This document shows, in pieces, positions 17,090-25,562 of a DNA stretch of 64,000 nt. A program made the position numbers and the translations under genes. Each line of letters starts with the position of its first letter. Within the stretch, counting starts at the first letter, position 1. Source of the DNA: Algisphaera sp039180025. GTDB lineage: Bacteria > Planctomycetota > Phycisphaerae > Phycisphaerales > Phycisphaeraceae. The notes beneath the pieces are model-generated. The model searched no databases. It was not told where the DNA came from and saw only the letters and a list, made by a program, of their open reading frames with translations. The stretch lies in assembly GCA_039180025.1 (NCBI GenBank), contig JBCDDZ010000002.1:67733-131732 (forward strand), read 5' to 3'.

Positions 17090-18532
17090 ATGATTTCTCC
17101 GCTGGATCAGCCCGACCTTCGCGACGACGTGGCGGCCCAACTCACGGCCCCGCCCACGGTCTGGGGCCTCAACGTCATCCAACTCCACGACCGATTCTGG
17201 GCCGCCCGCGGTGTCCAGGTCGTCCGCCTCAGCGAACCCTCTGATCTGGTCGAAGACGCCGAGCTGTTCCTGCTGACCGACCCGTACTCGCTGTCGATTT
17301 TCCGTCTCGGCCAAGCCATTGACACCCTCAGTTGGCTCAAGCCCCAGGTCCTCTTTGTCCGCCTCCACAACACGCAGGAGCAGGGCTACTCCGAGCGGAT
17401 CATCACCGACGACCACGACCGGTTCCAGCGTTTCGAACGCGTCTACAGCTCCCCCGATTGGCGGCTGGGCCGGGTTGCCCTGACCCCGTCCAAAGAGCTG
17501 GCCCGGGCCTGGCAGGAGGCCCGCAGCGCCCGCGACGCGTGGCGACACCTCCGACGTACCATCCCCCCCACGCAGCGTACCACCCTCTCTCTGGGCGGCT
17601 GCGTTTACAACCGGGCCGACGACCACCAGGTCACCGAGTTCATCCGCGAACTGGTGACCGTCTGGAAGCGGCCCGACGCGACCATCCAACGCGCCAGCCG
17701 CCTGGGCCAATACGTCTGGGCCGACGTCGCCACCGTCCACGCCAAGGCCGCCCGCTTCGTCGGCCCCGTCTGGGTCGGCGCCGGCCGCAATCTCGAATCC
17801 GCCGACTCGATCGTCGGCCCCGCCGTCCTCTGGGACGTCCCCGACCACCGCCCCGACGTCCAGGCCCTCGAGTGGAAGCAGATCGAGCTCACCGACGTCC
17901 TCACCGGTCCGATCAAGATCCGCACCATCTCCAGCGTCCAGCGCGGGCTCAAACGCCTCTTCGATTTTGCCTTTGCGGTCTTCGCCTTGATCCTCACCCT
18001 GCCGATCTACCCGCTGGTGATGCTCGCGATCCTGCTCGAGGACGGCCGCCCGTTCTTCTTCGCCCACCAGCGCGAGTCCCGCGGCGGCAAAAACTTCCCC
18101 TGCCTCAAATTCCGCACCATGCGCAAGGACGCCGAGCAGATCAAGCAGAAGCTGCTCGCCGAAAATCAGGCCGACGGCCCGCAGTTCTTTATCGACAACG
18201 ACCCCCGCATCTCCCGCGTCGGCCGGTTCCTGCGTAAGACCAACCTCGACGAACTGCCCCAGTTCCTCAACGTCATCGCCGGCCACATGGCCATCGTCGG
18301 GCCCCGGCCTTCGCCCTACAAAGAAAACCAGTACTGCCCCCCCTGGCGCGAAGCCCGCCTCTCGGTCCGCCCCGGCGTGACCGGGCTGTGGCAGGTTAAG
18401 CGGTCCCGCGACGCCGGCCGCGACTTCCAGGAATGGATCCGCTACGACATCTACTACGTCGAAAACATGTCCTGGAAGCTCGACTTCTACATCATCGGCA
18501 AGACGATCCTCGCGTTCGTCGGCCTTAAATAG
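17090..18532 (+). CDS. Initiating polyprenyl-phosphate sugar-1-phosphate transferase
   Basis: The protein is 480 residues. The C-terminal 200 residues are a bacterial sugar transferase domain (PF02397; WbaP/EpsE/CpsE type): a hydrophobic hairpin at about 285-310, 'CLKFRTMRKDAE', 'RFLRKTNLDELPQFLNV', 'MAIVGPRPSPYKE' and 'SVRPGVTGLWQV'. It loads a sugar phosphate onto undecaprenyl phosphate to start the EPS repeat. The N-terminal 270 residues are not the usual membrane bundle. They are soluble, with a turn-rich part 'GPVWVGAGRNLESADSIVGPAV' suggesting a short left-handed beta helix, perhaps a sugar-nucleotide or acyl-sugar sensor. It follows the Wzz-like gene by 60 bases. Confidence 0.88.
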   Translation: MISPLDQPDLRDDVAAQLTAPPTVWGLNVIQLHDRFWAARGVQVVRLSEPSDLVEDAELFLLTDPYSLSIFRLGQAIDTLSWLKPQVLFVRLHNTQEQGYSERIITDDHDRFQRFERVYSSPDWRLGRVALTPSKELARAWQEARSARDAWRHLRRTIPPTQRTTLSLGGCVYNRADDHQVTEFIRELVTVWKRPDATIQRASRLGQYVWADVATVHAKAARFVGPVWVGAGRNLESADSIVGPAVLWDVPDHRPDVQALEWKQIELTDVLTGPIKIRTISSVQRGLKRLFDFAFAVFALILTLPIYPLVMLAILLEDGRPFFFAHQRESRGGKNFPCLKFRTMRKDAEQIKQKLLAENQADGPQFFIDNDPRISRVGRFLRKTNLDELPQFLNVIAGHMAIVGPRPSPYKENQYCPPWREARLSVRPGVTGLWQVKRSRDAGRDFQEWIRYDIYYVENMSWKLDFYIIGKTILAFVGLK

Positions 18533-18709
18533 CCCCACCCCCGACGACCGCCGCGTCTTCCTCTCCACGCGGTTCAGTTCAGTATCATAGACGGCCGCCG
18601 ATTCGCTCGGCGAAGGACCCCCTACCCGCCGCCGTTTTTTCCGGTCGCCGCGGGTGTGTTTTGTTTTCATACGGACGCGGATCGACCCGCGTCTGCCCCG
18701 GAATCCACC

Positions 18710-20419
18710 ATGACTCTGTCCCCAGGTACCGCGTACACCCTCGGCGTCGACTTCGGCAGCAATTCGGCCCGTGCCCTGATCGTGGACTGTGCCGACGGCC
18801 GTGAACTCGCCTCGCACGTGATCCCTTACCCCTCCGGCGAGGCGGGCATCCTTCTGGATCCCGCCGACGCCAACCTCGCCCGGCAGCACCCCGGCGACTA
18901 CATCGTGGGCTTCGAACAGAGCGTCCGCGGGGCCGTCGAAGCCGCCGCTCGCGACGCGGACTTCGACGCCAGCCGGATCGTCGGCCTCGGCATCGACACG
19001 ACGGGTTCCACGCCGCTGCCGGTCGACGCCCAAGGCACGCCGCTGGGGATGAAACCCGAATTCCGCGACCACCTCGCCGCCCAGGCCTGGCTCTGGAAAG
19101 ACCACACCGGCTACGCCGAGGCCGCCGAGATCACCGCGATCGCCGAGCAGCGCGGCGAGCCCTACCTCGCCAAGTGCGGCGGCACCTACTCTTCCGAATG
19201 GTTTTGGTCCAAGATCCTCCGCTGCCGCCGCGTCGCCCCCGAAGTGTTTGCTGCCGCGGCGAGTTGGGTCGAAATGGCCGACTGGATCCCCGCTTATGTC
19301 TGCGGCCAGACCGCCCCGGACGCGCTGGTCCGTAATATCTGCGCCGCCGGGCACAAGGCCATGTTCCATCCGAGCTGGGGCGGGCTGCCCAGCAAGGCTT
19401 TCCTGGCCGAGCTCGACCCCGAGTTGGCCGAGCTGCGTGACCGGCTCTACGACACCGCCGTGCCTTCCAGCGAACCGGCGGGCACGCTCGACGCCGAGGT
19501 GGCCGAGCGCTGCGGCCTGCCGCCGGGGATCCCCGTGGCCGCCGGTGCCTTCGACGCCCACCACGGCGCGGTCGGCGCCGGGGTCGCCCCGGGCACGCTG
19601 GTCAAGATCATGGGCACCAGCACCTGCGACATCACCGTCTGGCCGCAGGACCCCGAGCAGCCGCTGGACGACATCCCCGGGCTCTGCGGCATCGTGCCCG
19701 GCTCCGTCATTGCCGGTCAGTACGGCCTCGAAGCCGGCCAATCCGCCGTCGGCGACCTGTTTAACTGGGTCGTCAAGCACCTGGCCCCCGACACCTACAC
19801 CCGCGGCCAGGACGCCCACGCCGCCCTCAACCGAGAGGCCCTCGACTTAGCCCCCGGGGCGAGCGGGCTGCTTTATCTCGACTGGAACAACGGCAACCGC
19901 ACGGTCCTGGTCAACCCCCGGCTCACCGGCCTGATGGTCGGCCAGACCCTGCACACCACCGCCGCCGAGATCTACCGTGCCGCGGTCGAAGCCACCGCGT
20001 TCGGGGCCCGGATCATCATCGACCGCTTCGAAGACTTTGGGGTCAAGATCGACCGCATCATCAACTGCGGCGGCATCGCCGAGAAAAGCCCGATGGTCAT
20101 GCAGGCCTACGCCGACATCTTGAACCGCCCCATGCATGTCAGCCGCTCCGGACAGACCTGCGCCCTGGGCGCCGCCATCTTCGGCGCGGTCGTCGGCCGG
20201 GCCCACCCCACCACCGCCCACGCCATCGCCGCCATGACCGGCGTCAAAGACACGGTTTATTCCCCTCGGCCCGCCGCAGTCGCCGTCTACGACGAACTCT
20301 TTGGCCTCTACCAAACCCTCCACGACGCGATGGGTAATGTGCCCGCCGCCCCGCCCGTCGGCCAAGTCATGCCCCGCCTGATGGACCTCCGCGACCGCGT
20401 CCGCCAATCGGCTTCCTGA
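18710..20419 (+). CDS. araB: AraB-type ribulokinase (FGGY family)
   Basis: This 569-residue FGGY carbohydrate kinase begins 'TLGVDFGSNSARALIVD', the phosphate-1 loop with the AraB-like GSxSxR pattern. It carries 'GLGIDTTGSTPLPVD', 'WKDHTGYAEA', 'GTYSSEWFWSKIL', 'GAFDAHHGAVGAG', 'KIMGTSTCDI' and the C-terminal ATP-binding 'INCGGIAEKSPMVMQAYADIL'. These match L-ribulokinase, which phosphorylates L-ribulose (and often other ketopentoses) with ATP in the cytoplasm. No araA or araD is adjacent. It stands alone between the EPS locus and a secreted polysaccharide-active protein. The ATG at 18710 fits the family start. Related FGGY kinases for fuculose or rhamnulose cannot be wholly excluded. Confidence 0.85.
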   Translation: MTLSPGTAYTLGVDFGSNSARALIVDCADGRELASHVIPYPSGEAGILLDPADANLARQHPGDYIVGFEQSVRGAVEAAARDADFDASRIVGLGIDTTGSTPLPVDAQGTPLGMKPEFRDHLAAQAWLWKDHTGYAEAAEITAIAEQRGEPYLAKCGGTYSSEWFWSKILRCRRVAPEVFAAAASWVEMADWIPAYVCGQTAPDALVRNICAAGHKAMFHPSWGGLPSKAFLAELDPELAELRDRLYDTAVPSSEPAGTLDAEVAERCGLPPGIPVAAGAFDAHHGAVGAGVAPGTLVKIMGTSTCDITVWPQDPEQPLDDIPGLCGIVPGSVIAGQYGLEAGQSAVGDLFNWVVKHLAPDTYTRGQDAHAALNREALDLAPGASGLLYLDWNNGNRTVLVNPRLTGLMVGQTLHTTAAEIYRAAVEATAFGARIIIDRFEDFGVKIDRIINCGGIAEKSPMVMQAYADILNRPMHVSRSGQTCALGAAIFGAVVGRAHPTTAHAIAAMTGVKDTVYSPRPAAVAVYDELFGLYQTLHDAMGNVPAAPPVGQVMPRLMDLRDRVRQSAS

Positions 20420-20574
20420 TCCGCCCCCGCATGCCCCGTTCGCGGCCGATCCTCGCCCGACCGCCGTTCGAGGGGCGGAGTCGGTTTGCCCGGCCCGGGG
20501 GGAAGGTGCCTTGTCGATCGATTCCCCTCGATCCGGCCCCACGCCGTGCTACAGTTGCGGTGCTCCAGCTTCCG

Positions 20575-22995
20575 ATGCCTTTCTTACGGAAACTCTTAAT
20601 GAATCATCCGGCCCGATTCAGCGCATGGCTCGTTTGGTGCGGCCTCTGTCTGTCGGCTATGCCTATTCGGGCCGAGGTCGTTTTCCCTGCGGACGCCGGG
20701 GTGATCAACGTGACCGATTTCGGCGTCACCCCCGACGACGGGGTCGATGACACCGCGGCCCTGCAGGCCTTGCTCGAGCAGAAGGTCGTCAAGCCCTCGG
20801 GCGGCGATGACCTGATTCTTTATTTTCCCGACGGGGTGTATCTTCTGTCGGACACGCTGCAGATCCCGCCGCCGGCCCGCTACATCAACCTCCAGGGGCA
20901 GAGCCAGTCGGGCACGATCCTGAAGCTGCAAGACCGCCTCCGGGTCCGGGGCAAGGCTTTCCAGGACGCGATGTTCAACTTCGGCAGCGGCTCGGCGGAC
21001 CGCTTCGAAAACAGCCTCCGCGACCTGACGCTCGATGTCGGGGTCGGCAACCCTGCTGCCGTCGGGCTGCGATTCAACGCGTCGAACCAGGGCGTGGCCC
21101 GCGACCTCACGATCCGCAGCTCCGATCCGGACCGGGCGGGCGCGATCGGGCTCGACCTGGGATACAACGGAACCATCGGGCCGCTGCTCATCAAAAACGT
21201 CACCATCGAGGGGTTCGACACCGGCATCCGCAGCCAGTACGAAGCCAACAGCAAAGTCCTCGAAGACATCACGCTCCGCCACCAGAACCGGCTGGGTTGG
21301 CAAAACAGCAACACCGCCACGGTGATGGTGCGCAACCTCGTCAGTGAAAACCAGGTCCCCGTGATCGACGTCGGCCCGGCACTCAGCCGCCCCAAGGGCG
21401 CGCGAGACCCGGGCAACGGCCGGCTGGTTCTCATCGGCGGGTCGTTCACCGGCACCGGCCGAGCCGCGAAGCACGCCGCGGTCCGCGTGCGCAACATCGT
21501 ACCCCGCGTCTATCTCCGCGACGTACAAACCACCGGCTACGCCCAGGCCGTCCGCCGCGAAGCCCGGGCCAAGCAGGGCAACGTCGGGTTGCCCGACGGC
21601 CACGTCGAAGAGTACTGGTTCGGCGGCCCGGGGCTCGCGCGCCGCGGCGGGACGTTCCAAGCGTTTGACAATACCCCCGATACCACCCTCGGGCTCCCCG
21701 TACGTGAGACGCCCTCGGCTCCCGATGAACCCCCGTCCGCGTGGGTCAGCCCCGCAGCCTTCGGGGGGGTGGCCAACGACGGCCAGGACGATACCACCGC
21801 GCTCCAGGCCGCGATCGACTCCGGCGCCCGGACGGTCTACCTGCCCCACGGCACGTGGCACGTGGAGGGCCGTGTGGAACTCCGCGGGAACGTCCACCGC
21901 CTCCTCGGCACGGAAGCCAGCCTCGAAACCACCGGAAACGGCCGCATCGTGCTCGGCGACCAGGGCCCCCATACCGTCGTGGTCGAGCGGATCAGTGGCC
22001 GGCTCGGCCGCGCCCCCCGGGTGACCTACGAGCACGATTCGGGCCGCACGTGGGTCTTCAAAAACGTGTCGCAGTGGCAGTACCACCCCGCGGCCGACGC
22101 GCCCGGCGACCTTTTCCTCGAAGACGTCGCCAGCGGGTCGCGACGCGGCGAGACCTTCCGCAATCAAAATGTCTGGGCCCGCCAATACAACAACGAAGTG
22201 CCCGCCGATACCACCGACCCCGCCCGCCCCCAGGCCAAGATCACCGTCGATGCCGCCCGCCTATGGGTACTGGGACTCAAAACCGAGGCCCCGGGCACCA
22301 TCGTCAAGACCGTCAACGGCGGCCAAACCGAACTGCTCGGCGTCTACCGCAACGGCCCGGGCGCCTCGGGCCCCGACAACCCCGCCTTTGTCACCGAAGA
22401 CGCCGCGCTCTGTGTCGTCGTTTTCTCGATCCGGCCCAACAACGCAGGCTACGCCCTGTACGCCCGTGAAACCCGCGACGGCGTCACCGTGGATGTCCCG
22501 CGTTTCAACAAAGCCAACGTCTACTCCGCCTTCGATGACCGGGACCTTTGGCATCTCCGTCAAAGCGTTTACCTCGACAACGCGGACACCCGCGGCGTCA
22601 CGCTCCGCGGCGATTGGACGACCGCGGCCCGCTTCGACGGCGGGTTCATCGGCGAAAACTACGCGGTCAGTCAAACGGTCGGCGACACCGCCGTCTTCGC
22701 CCCCGATCTGCCGGAAGGGGGCGTGTACGAGGTCGCGGTCCGCGGGGTCCGCCCCGGTGCCAGTCGGAACGAGCCCGCGCCGAAACCCGCCGCCGCCGTC
22801 GAAGTCCGTAGCCTCGACGGGGTCCAGCAAGTGGCAATCAACCCGCGCAACGATGGCGGCCGCTGGGTCACGCTGGGCAATTTTCGTTTCGGCCCCGGAG
22901 AAGCCGGCCGGGTGGTCTATACCGTGACCGACGGTGAGGACACGGGTCTGGTGGTCGATGGTGTGCGGTTCACCCGAGTCAAGGATCTCGAATGA
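20575..22995 (+). CDS. Secreted pectate-lyase-superfamily (beta-helix) protein
   Basis: The protein is about 806 residues with a signal peptide ending around 'LCLSAMPIRA'. It has two Pectate_lyase_3-type modules. The first starts 'VINVTDFGVTPDDGVDDTAALQALLE' (about residue 40), the second 'PAAFGGVANDGQDDTTALQAAID' (about residue 395). Both have the typical aspartate-rich opening of parallel beta helices such as GH28/GH55/PL-type enzymes. A C-terminal beta domain ends the protein. A role in cutting or binding polysaccharide outside the cell is likely, but no catalytic set is identified. An alternative ATG at 20599 has GGAA 8 bases upstream and leaves a better signal peptide. Confidence 0.75.
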   Translation: MPFLRKLLMNHPARFSAWLVWCGLCLSAMPIRAEVVFPADAGVINVTDFGVTPDDGVDDTAALQALLEQKVVKPSGGDDLILYFPDGVYLLSDTLQIPPPARYINLQGQSQSGTILKLQDRLRVRGKAFQDAMFNFGSGSADRFENSLRDLTLDVGVGNPAAVGLRFNASNQGVARDLTIRSSDPDRAGAIGLDLGYNGTIGPLLIKNVTIEGFDTGIRSQYEANSKVLEDITLRHQNRLGWQNSNTATVMVRNLVSENQVPVIDVGPALSRPKGARDPGNGRLVLIGGSFTGTGRAAKHAAVRVRNIVPRVYLRDVQTTGYAQAVRREARAKQGNVGLPDGHVEEYWFGGPGLARRGGTFQAFDNTPDTTLGLPVRETPSAPDEPPSAWVSPAAFGGVANDGQDDTTALQAAIDSGARTVYLPHGTWHVEGRVELRGNVHRLLGTEASLETTGNGRIVLGDQGPHTVVVERISGRLGRAPRVTYEHDSGRTWVFKNVSQWQYHPAADAPGDLFLEDVASGSRRGETFRNQNVWARQYNNEVPADTTDPARPQAKITVDAARLWVLGLKTEAPGTIVKTVNGGQTELLGVYRNGPGASGPDNPAFVTEDAALCVVVFSIRPNNAGYALYARETRDGVTVDVPRFNKANVYSAFDDRDLWHLRQSVYLDNADTRGVTLRGDWTTAARFDGGFIGENYAVSQTVGDTAVFAPDLPEGGVYEVAVRGVRPGASRNEPAPKPAAAVEVRSLDGVQQVAINPRNDGGRWVTLGNFRFGPGEAGRVVYTVTDGEDTGLVVDGVRFTRVKDLE

Positions 22996-23106
22996 ATTCC
23001 CGATTTCAGCGTAAGCAAGGGGCGGGTCGGGTTGCCTCTATTTTGAAAGAGCGGTCGCTGGCCCCGGCTCGTGGCGGGCGAAGGCCGCCTGCCGTGCGGG
23101 CACGTC

Positions 23107-23124
23107 CACGGCTTCTTCGCCGTG
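23107..23124. terminator. Possible bidirectional hairpin between convergent genes
   Basis: CACGGC (23107-23112) pairs with GCCGTG (23119-23124) around TTCTTC, between the stops of the convergent beta-helix and permease genes. There is no T-run, so intrinsic termination is uncertain. Confidence 0.35.
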
Positions 23125-23151
23125 TCCGGGCCCCTCTGTCTGCCACCCCCG

Positions 23152-23988
23152 TTACCCCTTGATCGCCCCCGCGGCCAGCCCGCGGACGAACCAGCGCATG
23201 GTGAAAGTAAATAGCACCAGCAGCGGGATCGACGAGATCGCGTAGCCCGCCATCAGCTCGCCCCACTGCTTGACGTACTCCCCCTCCAGCCGAAGGAGCC
23301 CGACGGGGATCGTGAGCTTTTCGTCGTCCCGCAGCACGATTAGCGGCAGCATGACGTTGTTCCAATGGCCCAGGAAGTCCAGGATGGCGACGGTCGCCAT
23401 GATCGGGGCGGACATGGGCAGGACGATCGAGATGATCTGTCGCAAGTGGCCGGCCCCGTCGATCTGCGCGGATTCAAACAACTCTTTCGGGATATCTTCA
23501 ATGAACTGTTTCATGATAAAGATGCCGACGACCTGCCCCCCCGCGCCGCCGACGATGACCAGGGCCCAGAGGTTGTTCACCAGGCCCATGTTGCGGATCA
23601 GCCAGAACATCGTTACCAGCGTCGCCGCGGTGCCCGGCAGGAACATCGAGGCCACGATCCCGTAATAGATAATGTTTCGCCCGCGGAACCGGTAACGCGC
23701 TAGCGCATACGCGGTCAGCGTCATCATCGTCATGCCGATCACCATCGCGGTCAGCGAGACGAAGATCGAGTTGGCGATGTAGAACCGCACCCCGTCCCAG
23801 GCTTTGGCCCAGTTGCCCCACCGCCAGGTCGAGATCGCGTCGAAGAAAAACGGGTTGGCCTGATACTGCGCGTTGGTTTTGAAGCTGATCGCGAACGTCA
23901 CCACCAGCGGGTACAACGCGAACAGCAGCACGAACAGGACGATCGCATACTTCACGCCTTCCGCGGTTTTATTGATCTTGCGTGGCAT
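23152..23988 (-). CDS. MalG-type sugar ABC transporter permease
   Basis: The 278-residue inner-membrane permease has six predicted helices. The ATPase-contacting EAA loop is clear: 'ELFESAQIDGAGHLRQIISIVLP'-type (the core motif E-A/S-A-x3-D-G-A). 'LPGTAATLVTMFWLIRNMGLV' and 'WNNVMLPLIVLRDDEKLTIPVGL' match the CUT1 family of oligosaccharide importers. It ends with the characteristic 'RWFVRGLAAGAIKG'. It is the last gene of a four-gene minus-strand operon, 4 bases after the MalF-type gene. No MalK-like ATPase is encoded in the window, so it must share one encoded elsewhere. Confidence 0.93.
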   Translation of the reverse strand: MPRKINKTAEGVKYAIVLFVLLFALYPLVVTFAISFKTNAQYQANPFFFDAISTWRWGNWAKAWDGVRFYIANSIFVSLTAMVIGMTMMTLTAYALARYRFRGRNIIYYGIVASMFLPGTAATLVTMFWLIRNMGLVNNLWALVIVGGAGGQVVGIFIMKQFIEDIPKELFESAQIDGAGHLRQIISIVLPMSAPIMATVAILDFLGHWNNVMLPLIVLRDDEKLTIPVGLLRLEGEYVKQWGELMAGYAISSIPLLVLFTFTMRWFVRGLAAGAIKG

Positions 23989-23992
23989 ACCG

Positions 23993-25516
23993 CTATTTCT
24001 CGACTTTCACGTATTTCTGGTACACGATCGTTAGAAGCAAAATAATCACGAACAGCACCATGCCCAGGGCACACGCATAGCCGTAACGCAAATCGCTGAA
24101 CGCCGACTTGTACATGTACAGCCCCGGCACCATCCCGACGTTGCCGGGCCCGCCGTCTTCCCCCAGAAGAATCAGGAAGAACTCAAACCCCGTGAGCGTC
24201 CCGATCGTCATGAAGATCAGGTTGATGCGGACCTGGGTCATAATCAGCGGCAGTTCGATCTTAAACAGCGTCCCGATCGGGCCGACGCCGTCCAGCTCCG
24301 CCGCTTCGTAGACGTCCTGACCGATCTGCTGCAGCCCCGCCAGATAGATCAGCACCCCGATTGTGCTCACCCAAGGAAAGCCCCAGAGGATCAGCGACGG
24401 GAGCACCAGGTCTTGATTGCCCAGCCACGCCGGCCGGCCCTCTACAAACTGGTTGGTCGGCTCGGTCCAGATCATCCCCAACGCCACCAGCAGCGCACCG
24501 CCCCCGGCCAGCACTCCGCCGGACCAGCGGAGGATCTCGGGCGCGGTCAGACGCGGCGCCTTGGCGTAGACCAGTTCGGCGAACGTGATCCCCGCCGCGA
24601 TCAGCAGGGGCAAACGCCAGAGCTGCCCCCAGCACGCCCAGATCCCGAAAATAAGCAGGAACGGCCAAATCACCCACCCCGACCCCATCCCCTTGGCCAG
24701 CCCAAACAGCAGCAGCACCAGGCCCACCCCCGCCAACGCCATGCCTGTCGACCCGGTGAGCGCCAGCACGCCCAGCATCGGCGACACCCACGCCGTGACC
24801 AGCAGCACCACGTAGCCCAGCCAACGCCGCGGGTCGGTCCGCCGCTGCACCATCAGCGTCAGCAGCACCCCGCCGAGCAGGATCATCGCCCACACCCCAC
24901 CGAAGATCGGCGTTACCCCGCCGTCAATCACCGGCCGCAACGCCGAAGCAATCACCGGCATCGCCCCGGGCGCGCCGTCCGTGCCGTCGAGCCAGTGCAG
25001 CACCGACATCGCCCCCGTCGCGTTGAGCAGGCGGTTGAGCAGGCCGAAGTCCGGGTCGTAAAAACTCTTCCAGACCAGCAGCCACACGATCCCGGGGATC
25101 ACCATCGGGATCACGAACGACACCTGAAACAGGTAACGCCAGCGGTCCGAAATGATCCGGTGCAGCGCGATCGCCGCGATGATCGCCGGCCACATCTTGA
25201 ACAGGTTCGCGATCAGCATGATCATGATCACGCGGAAAGATTGCCAAAACAAAGGGTCCGCGAACGCATCGAGAAAGTGCTTGGTCCCGATGAACTCTTC
25301 GATCCGGCCCGGGGTCCAGCGGTAGGTCGACTTGATAAACACGTCGAGCTTCGGGTAGTAGCTGAACACCGCCATCGAAACGATGGTGGGCACCATCAAC
25401 AGGTAGATCCCCAGGTACCGCTGGCCCGTGTTGCGCAGGCGGGAGCGCAGCGTACGGCGGGGCGGGGGGGCCAGGTCCGGGCGTTTGAGCGTGGTGGGGG
25501 TGGAGACAGAACTCAT
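23993..25516 (-). CDS. MalF-type sugar ABC permease with large membrane insertion
   Basis: The 507-residue permease is far longer than the usual 290-320. The N-terminal part has 'YLGIYLLMVPTIVSMAVFSYYPK' and 'FVIPMVIPGIVWLLVWKSFYDPDFGLLN'. The C-terminal half has the EAA loop 'YEAAELDGVGPIGTLFKIELP' and a typical last helix. Between 'LNRLLNATG' (about residue 170) and 'LPSLILWGFPWVSTIGVLIYL' (about residue 370) lies an insertion of about 180 residues with roughly five extra hydrophobic helices. It probably forms the channel with the MalG-type partner. E. coli MalF also has an insertion, but that one is a soluble periplasmic loop, so a membrane insertion is unusual. Confidence 0.88.
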   Translation of the reverse strand: MSSVSTPTTLKRPDLAPPPRRTLRSRLRNTGQRYLGIYLLMVPTIVSMAVFSYYPKLDVFIKSTYRWTPGRIEEFIGTKHFLDAFADPLFWQSFRVIMIMLIANLFKMWPAIIAAIALHRIISDRWRYLFQVSFVIPMVIPGIVWLLVWKSFYDPDFGLLNRLLNATGAMSVLHWLDGTDGAPGAMPVIASALRPVIDGGVTPIFGGVWAMILLGGVLLTLMVQRRTDPRRWLGYVVLLVTAWVSPMLGVLALTGSTGMALAGVGLVLLLFGLAKGMGSGWVIWPFLLIFGIWACWGQLWRLPLLIAAGITFAELVYAKAPRLTAPEILRWSGGVLAGGGALLVALGMIWTEPTNQFVEGRPAWLGNQDLVLPSLILWGFPWVSTIGVLIYLAGLQQIGQDVYEAAELDGVGPIGTLFKIELPLIMTQVRINLIFMTIGTLTGFEFFLILLGEDGGPGNVGMVPGLYMYKSAFSDLRYGYACALGMVLFVIILLLTIVYQKYVKVEK

Positions 25517-25562
25517 AGATTACCGAGGGACACGGCGGAAAAAGAAAGGCGAGGCTTTTGAG

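Noticed and set aside
14399..19819. A 1806-codon open frame on the minus strand opposite the Wzz-like, sugar transferase and ribulokinase genes
   Set aside because: The plus-strand proteins have clear domains. The antisense product is Gly/Asp/Val-rich and low in complexity, as expected from C-ending codons read backwards. It is a composition artefact.
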